From: Massariosphaeria phaeospora
Lineage: Eukaryota > Ascomycota > Dothideomycetes > Pleosporales
Length of the DNA: 64,000 nucleotides
NCBI GenBank assembly: GCA_011032825.1
Contig: JAADJZ010000009.1
Location: 1,364,001-1,428,000 of the forward strand
Direction of reading: 5' to 3'
Below are positions 59,479 through 64,000 of the stretch, piece after piece. Numbering within the stretch: the first letter of the stretch is position 1; each line of letters opens with the position of its first letter. Position numbers and translations under genes: made by a program. The notes beneath the pieces are model-generated. The model was not told where the DNA came from and did not search any database. It saw only the letters and a list, made by a program, of their open reading frames with translations.

Positions 59479-60689
59479 ATGACTATCGTAGTCCACGAGA
59501 TCGACCCGAGGGCAGATGTCATCATGGTCCTCAAGAACCAAGCAACCGAGTTCGCGGTTTGGAAAACTCAGCAAGCTGCACACGCAGACGAGTCGTCCAA
59601 CACAGCGGATGGACCCCAGAGCACCGCGGAGTCGGCCGGCGTCTCGTCAACGGCATCGGGCGGCGAGGAGACGAGTCTTGCAACTAATCCAGTGGCCACA
59701 GAAGATGATACAACAGATTCGGTCGAAGAAGATGAGGTTCACTATCGTGTCTCTTCGCATCATTTGATGCTGGCTTCACCATGGTTCGAGCGCGCTCTGA
59801 CTCGGAAAGGCTGGACGGAGTCGACTCGAGACAAAACGGACGGCCTGTACTACATCTCCGCGGAGGACTGGGATGCCGAAGCTTTCCTCGTACTGATGAA
59901 CATACTGCATCTTCGAAGTGCCAAGATCCCACGGACCGTGACTCTCGACATGCTCGCCAAGATTGGAGTCATCGTCGACTACTACGAGTGCGCTGCGGTC
60001 ATCGAGATATGGGTCGAGAGGTGGCTTCCAAAGGTGAAAGAGGAGGTAACTGTCCCGGGCGTATACTGCCGAGATCTAATCTTGTGGATCTGGGTTTCCT
60101 GGGTGTTTGAGTTGCCTGCTCAATTCAAGGAGGCTACGCAGGTAGCAATCAGGGAGAGTGACGAGACAATCCGCACGTTGGAGCTCCCGATTCCCACGAT
60201 GATTTCTTGTAAGTTGCAACCGCCGTACCTTGATTCGGATACGATCGTTGACACTATCAAGCCATGATCGACAACAACCGATCCACAGCAATGGAATTTA
60301 TCATTAACCAACTGCACGCTCTTCTCGACACATACCGCAATGTCGACTATATGTGCGACCGAAGGTTAACACGTGGTAGTGACTCCCAGACGGCTGCACA
60401 ATGTGCCTCCATGCTTTCGGGTGCTCTCACGAGGAACCTGCATCATTTCGGGCTGCTGTCACCGAGGCCGGAGGTGCCTTTCGTCGGTCAGAGCTATTAT
60501 AGCTTGGTCGAGAAAATCATGGGAGTCGACACGCCAAAGTGGGCTCGAATAATAGAATATGACAGCTACATGGACAGCTCAGTATGCGACGTACACCATT
60601 GTGCCCTAGGCGAGGCGATTTCACGTATCGGGTGGAACAGCAAAATTGATGGGAATGTACAGGGTCTGGAATGGGAAGTCTTACATTGA
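59479..60689 (+). CDS. BTB-like protein 3 of a local family (2 exons, 385 aa)
   Basis: Exons 59479-60208 and 60262-60689 (GTAAGT...CAAG intron), 386 codons with stop. It starts MTIVVHEIDPRADVIMVL, has a Ser/Thr/Glu-rich insertion (about 35-85) and the BTB core HYRVSSHHLMLASPWFERAL. TLDMLAKIGVIVDYYECAAV, DLILWIWVSWVFELPAQFK and LELPIPTMIS before the intron follow. The intron sits at the same place as in the gene at 55.2-56.4 kb. The C-terminal part has several Cys and the block TPKWAR shared with that gene (APKWCR). Confidence 0.78.
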
Positions 60690-61027
60690 GTAGAGCCTTG
60701 ATATCTTACCCCGTCTTGCGTCGGTGTTTGGACCATCGGCTATTGATTGAGAGGCTTGCTTTCTCGGTTTGAGTTCGAGAAGAGTGGTCGGCATTTACGT
60801 ATCTTAGAGATCCACCCAGGTGGCGCTGTGTGAAGCGTCAGACTCAGATTTGAGAATTCGGAACAAAGTTTCATGGATTGCAGCAACTATGACCACTGAC
60901 TGTGTAAGAGAATGAGATCTATTTGGCTTAGGTTGAAAGCTTGCGCATGGGTTGGAGTTGCCACTCCTGCTGACTTTGTGCGCAGGGGCGCCACACTTAC
61001 CTAAGCGCACCAGCCACAAGTATGACG

Positions 61028-61085
61028 GAACCTTCTAGCATCGCCGCGAAGACTCCCGAAGAGACTTGACAAAGCGCGAACCTTC
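61028..61085 (+). promoter_or_regulatory. Two heat-shock-element-like sites
   Basis: Two copies of GAACCTTC, each a GAAnnTTC pair as bound by heat-shock factor, lie 50 bases apart and 115-170 bases upstream of the TATA box. The third pentamer of a full element is imperfect in both. Confidence 0.45.
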
Positions 61086-61199
61086 ACCAACCATCGCGCA
61101 CTGTCGGGCGTCTTCCAGCACCGTCTTTGCCGCTTTACGAATCCGCATTTTTCAGCCGCGACACGCAAGCTGCCGACTGCCGATACCCGTCACAATGGA

Positions 61200-61207
61200 T
61201 ATAAAAG
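61200..61207 (+). promoter_or_regulatory. TATA box of the small heat-shock gene
   Basis: TATAAAAG lies 190 bases before the ATG at 61393, leaving room for a leader of about 160 bases. Confidence 0.6.
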
Positions 61208-61392
61208 CGCCGCTGTCGTGTCTCCAAGAAGCCATCATCAGATTCAAAGAGCAACACTCCAGATCCAGATCTACAATCTACTCCTGAGCCCAGCAACCAA
61301 CTTCTCGAGAACACTTGCAAACCCCCACGATACTCTTTACTACTCGAGCCCCGACTCCAACCACACAACCAGCCACACAACCAACCACACCA

Positions 61393-62238
61393 ATGGCCTT
61401 CTTCCTCACCCCGCGCTTTGCGCCCGCCTACCAGCAGTGCAGCCCCTTCTCCTGCGCTCCCGCACGCCCCTCATACCGCGTCTCGCGCCCCTCCCCGTCC
61501 GCGCCATCATTCATCCCGTTCCTGAGCCAAGTCGACAACCTGCTCAGCGAACTCGACCGCGAAGCATCACGCCAGGAAGCGCAGCGCCAGCGCCAACAGC
61601 GCAAGCGCGCCTTCCGCGCCCGCTTCGACGTCAACGAGAACAAGGAGGCATATCAGATCGATGGCGAGGTACCCGGCTTCGAGCAGGAGCACATCTCCAT
61701 CGAGGTCACGGACGAGCACACGCTGAAGGTCGCTGGCAACACGGAACAACAGACGGAAGCTGCCCCGGCCGCGGACGCCCAGACTACTACCGCTGAGGTC
61801 GAAGACAAGATGGACGGCGTGACGCTCAACGAGGCCGAAGCCCCCCGCCCCGCCTCCCCGACCCACTCCGACACCAGCTCGCACAAATCCTACCAGCCGA
61901 CCGTCGAGGACGACTTCGAGGACCTCGGCGCCGAGACCTCGTCGACCGTCTCTAGTGCCTCGACCCCCGCCGAGCCCAAGGAGCCCAAGGGCAAAGAGCC
62001 TGTCACCGAGACCGCCGTCCAGAAGCAGCCCCAGCCCGAAGTTCCAGCTCAACAATCACCACAGCCCGAGAACCGCGAATGGCTGTCCGAGCGCGTGCAC
62101 GGCTCCTTCGAGCGCACATTCCGCTTCCCCGAGCGCATCGACGCCACTAACGTGCGCGCGTCGCTGAAGAACGGGGTATTGAATGTGGTGGTGCCGAAGG
62201 CGCAGGCGCCGGAAGTCAGGAGGATTGTTATCCAGTAG
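61393..62238 (+). CDS. hsp30: Small heat-shock protein, Hsp30/Hsp20 type (281 aa)
   Basis: Single exon. An N-terminal region ends in a Gln/Arg-rich helix (about 56-75), followed by an alpha-crystallin domain split in two: FRARFDVNENKEAYQIDGEVPGF...LKVAGN (about 75-116), then an acidic Ser/Thr/Pro/Glu-rich insertion of about 110 residues, then SFERTFRFPERID...LKNGVLNVVVPK (about 234-275) with the final RRIVIQ. A long insertion between these halves is typical of Neurospora-type Hsp30. It binds unfolding proteins and holds them for Hsp70. The upstream TATA and heat-shock-like sites fit stress induction. Confidence 0.9.
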   Translation: MAFFLTPRFAPAYQQCSPFSCAPARPSYRVSRPSPSAPSFIPFLSQVDNLLSELDREASRQEAQRQRQQRKRAFRARFDVNENKEAYQIDGEVPGFEQEHISIEVTDEHTLKVAGNTEQQTEAAPAADAQTTTAEVEDKMDGVTLNEAEAPRPASPTHSDTSSHKSYQPTVEDDFEDLGAETSSTVSSASTPAEPKEPKGKEPVTETAVQKQPQPEVPAQQSPQPENREWLSERVHGSFERTFRFPERIDATNVRASLKNGVLNVVVPKAQAPEVRRIVIQ

Positions 62239-62578
62239 GGAGATCTTGGGGGGTAGAGCGGAGGAAGTAATGGATTGATATGGAAGGGATAAGGGTTGAT
62301 TGTAACTTGTACGATATTTAGCTATCGGTAATGACATAACTGATATATAAACACGTAAACTCTTGACTCCAGATGCGCCTTCCAATCCGTGAACGAAGAC
62401 CTAAAAACCAGGTACATAACGAGGGTATTCGGTATCTCTAAAAAGCTAAAATCGCATCATATCACATGTATCACTTTTCCCTCCCTTCCAACTCCTCTGC
62501 CAGCCAGCCCCCCTCACACCAATCTATCACTTACATCCATCATCCATTGCTGACACCACATTCCTTCTCCAAACCCCC
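62239..62578. other. Intergenic between convergent genes
   Basis: Short space between the ends of the heat-shock and cupredoxin genes; nothing further is seen. Confidence 0.5.
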
Positions 62579-63478
62579 CTACAAAAACCATCCCGCAACC
62601 CCCAACACAACCGCCAACCCCGCATTCACGCTGCCCGGGCCACCAAGCACCGCCGCGGCGCCAGTGCTCTCCGGTTCGGTCGCTGTGCCGGTTGGCTCGC
62701 TGGATGATTCGGTGGGTGTGGTGGTGGGGCTGGGAGGGTGGGTTAGCGGGTGGGAAGATGGTGTGATGGGGAAAGTGAAAGGGGATGGAAAAGGGGGAAA
62801 TGGAAATTTGACTTAAACAGTGACTTACTCAGGGGTAGCCGAAGGCGTAGCAGTCGCGAGGCCCTGGTCGTCTAGCAGCTCGCCCTTGCGCAGAGCGTCC
62901 GGCCTGTTGGATTCAGGCACAGTCTTCGCGGCGTTTGCGTAGGCGTCGATGGTAGCGTTTCCATCTTTCCTATAATAATCGTCAATACCACAAAATGGCC
63001 ACCCATTCAGCTTCCACTGAATACAAATGAGGCTCCCCTTGGGCATTCGCGCAAACTTTTATCCATACATGCTGTCCCCAACCCGGCCAAGCCCCTCCAA
63101 GAAAAGGACGGTGTTTAAAACTCACGGAACATTAATCCCCCCCACCATCCCATCCTGGCAATGCTTCTCCGTGCTGCAATAATAATACACCGGATCCGTA
63201 TTCTCAATCTTAACCAAGAACTTCTTCTTGCCGTCCTCGGTGCCGCTGAACGGGCCCGAGTAGATGCCGTCGGCGGACGCGGCGCACGGCGAGCTGAAGT
63301 CGCTCTGCACGACGTCGTGCGAGGGCGAGAAGGTATACACGACTTGGTCGCCGACTTCGGCGGAGACGACTTGCGGCGTGAAGGTCTTGCCGTCTTTGCC
63401 GACGAAGACGGTGTGCACTTTGGCGGCGAGGGTGAGGGTTGGGATGGTGGCTAGGAGGAGGGTGGGGAGGGTGTACAT
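62579..63478 (-). CDS. GPI-anchored extracellular cupredoxin-like protein (3 exons, 214 aa)
   Basis: Exons 63478-63126, 62969-62829 and 62729-62579; the phases close at 215 codons. A signal peptide (1-18) is followed by a cupredoxin fold: VHTVFVGKDGKTFTP, VGDQVVYTFSPSHDVVQSDF, and VYYYCSTEKHCQDGMVGGI, with the His, Cys, His and Met pattern of a type 1 copper site. A Ser/Thr/Pro stalk and a hydrophobic C-terminus (NAGLAVVLGVAGWFL) suitable for GPI attachment complete it. Such extracellular serine-rich cupredoxin proteins are common in filamentous ascomycetes; electron transfer or copper binding at the wall is inferred. Intron 1 (156 bp) is longer than usual, but the junction restores the family wording PKDGNATIDAYANAA. 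Confidence 0.82.
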
Positions 63479-63771
63479 TTTGGGTGGGGGTGGTGGTGGT
63501 TGGGTGTATGGGTGGGTAGTTAGGGAGGTGGTGTGGTGTGGTGGTTTGAAGGTGTGGATAAGGTTTGATGAGTGGATGATTGGGATGATGATGAGAGAGA
63601 GGAATTGAGCAAGTTCCTGAGATATATAAGGTCGAGCAGCTACTCCTCACTTCATATCCGCTGACCTTCAGCCCCGCATCGCCGCGTCCGTACGTCTCTC
63701 GCCGCCCTCAGGAGCAGCGCAGCCTCGCATGACTGTCCGTTCGCACGTCACATATGCGACCCGCTAACCGC
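63479..63771. other. Promoter region of the cupredoxin-like gene
   Basis: A TATATATC box (- strand, 63628-63621) lies about 145 bases upstream of the ATG; GGTGGGT and GATGA runs dominate the leader. Confidence 0.4.
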
Positions 63772-64000
63772 TCACACTCTCATACATCCAATCGTCGTAG
63801 TCTCTGGATGGCCTTCGCGGCGTATGGGTTTGCACCTTCTAGGAAGTGTGCCCATAGACGAAGCTGTGTAAGCCACCGTGTCCGTATCGAACATGTACTT
63901 CGTATCCGGGATTGGGATGTGCGAGTTGGCGTCGGGGCGCTTCAAGCGGCGAGGGATCTGGTTCCTGGGATTCTTTGTTTGGGGCGGGGTGTGTTGGTGT
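63772..64000 (-). CDS. Possible 3' end of a gene cut by the right edge
   Basis: A frame open from the right edge to the stop at 63774-63772 encodes RRLKRPDANSHIPIPDTKYM, FDTDTVAY and a short tail. Composition up to DTVAY is protein-like; an intron may start at GTGGCTTAC, so the last part may be spurious. I do not recognise the product. Confidence 0.3.
   Translation of the reverse strand, partial: HQHTPPQTKNPRNQIPRRLKRPDANSHIPIPDTKYMFDTDTVAYTASSMGTLPRRCKPIRREGHPETTTIGCMRV

Larger units (their letters stand above)
60690..61392. other. Intergenic, promoter of the small heat-shock gene
   Basis: No gene is seen. GAAccTTC, the inner part of a heat-shock element, occurs at 61028-61035 and 61078-61085, and a TATA box lies at 61200. 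Confidence 0.5.

Overview
The window looks like nuclear DNA of a filamentous ascomycete (Pezizomycotina; a dothideomycete is plausible, but that is inference). Genes carry short 44-78 bp GT-AG introns with CTAAC/CTGAC-type branch sites. Recognisable products include the nucleoporin Nup133, mitochondrial Ups2/PRELI, the septation-network kinase SepH/Cdc7, a BCS1-like AAA ATPase, a fungal rhodopsin-fold membrane protein, chitin-binding cell-wall proteins and families of BTB, F-box and ankyrin proteins. Exon joins were worked out by hand from splice signals and reading-frame phase.

Layout: 1.4-5.7 kb Nup133 (-); 7.1-10.1 kb a six-exon secreted protein with three hevein-type chitin-binding modules (+); 11.4-12.0 kb Ups2-like (+). 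From about 13.0 to 20.2 kb there is no recognisable gene but a long, decayed tandem array of short modules beginning at CATGG; 20.2-24.8 kb is featureless. Then come BCS1-like ATPase (24.8-26.6 kb, -), a short-chain dehydrogenase (27.3-28.4 kb, +), a gene-poor gap, a rhodopsin-fold membrane protein (31.2-32.9 kb, +) and SepH/Cdc7 kinase (33.9-38.6 kb, +).

Immediately after the kinase, 39.3-44.3 kb holds a second array: 17 TATA-like boxes in one orientation, mostly 250-300 bp apart, each followed by a pyrimidine-rich initiator-like tract, often an AATAAA-type stretch and a CATGG-type site, with no conserved reading frame. It looks like a tandemly multiplied promoter or mini-gene unit and is the most unusual feature here.

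The right third is accessory in character: a broken ankyrin/STAND-N-terminal-like gene with two in-frame TGA codons (45.5-48.7 kb), a single-pass Ser/Thr-rich surface protein (-), a frameshifted secreted alkaline phosphatase (52.2-53.9 kb), an F-box-like gene, three related BTB genes (55.2-60.7 kb), a small heat-shock protein with a TATA box and heat-shock-like elements, and a GPI-anchored cupredoxin-fold protein. The promoter segment of the alkaline phosphatase gene has a relative inside the first array and an inverted relative at 51.5 kb, which links the accessory region to the array.
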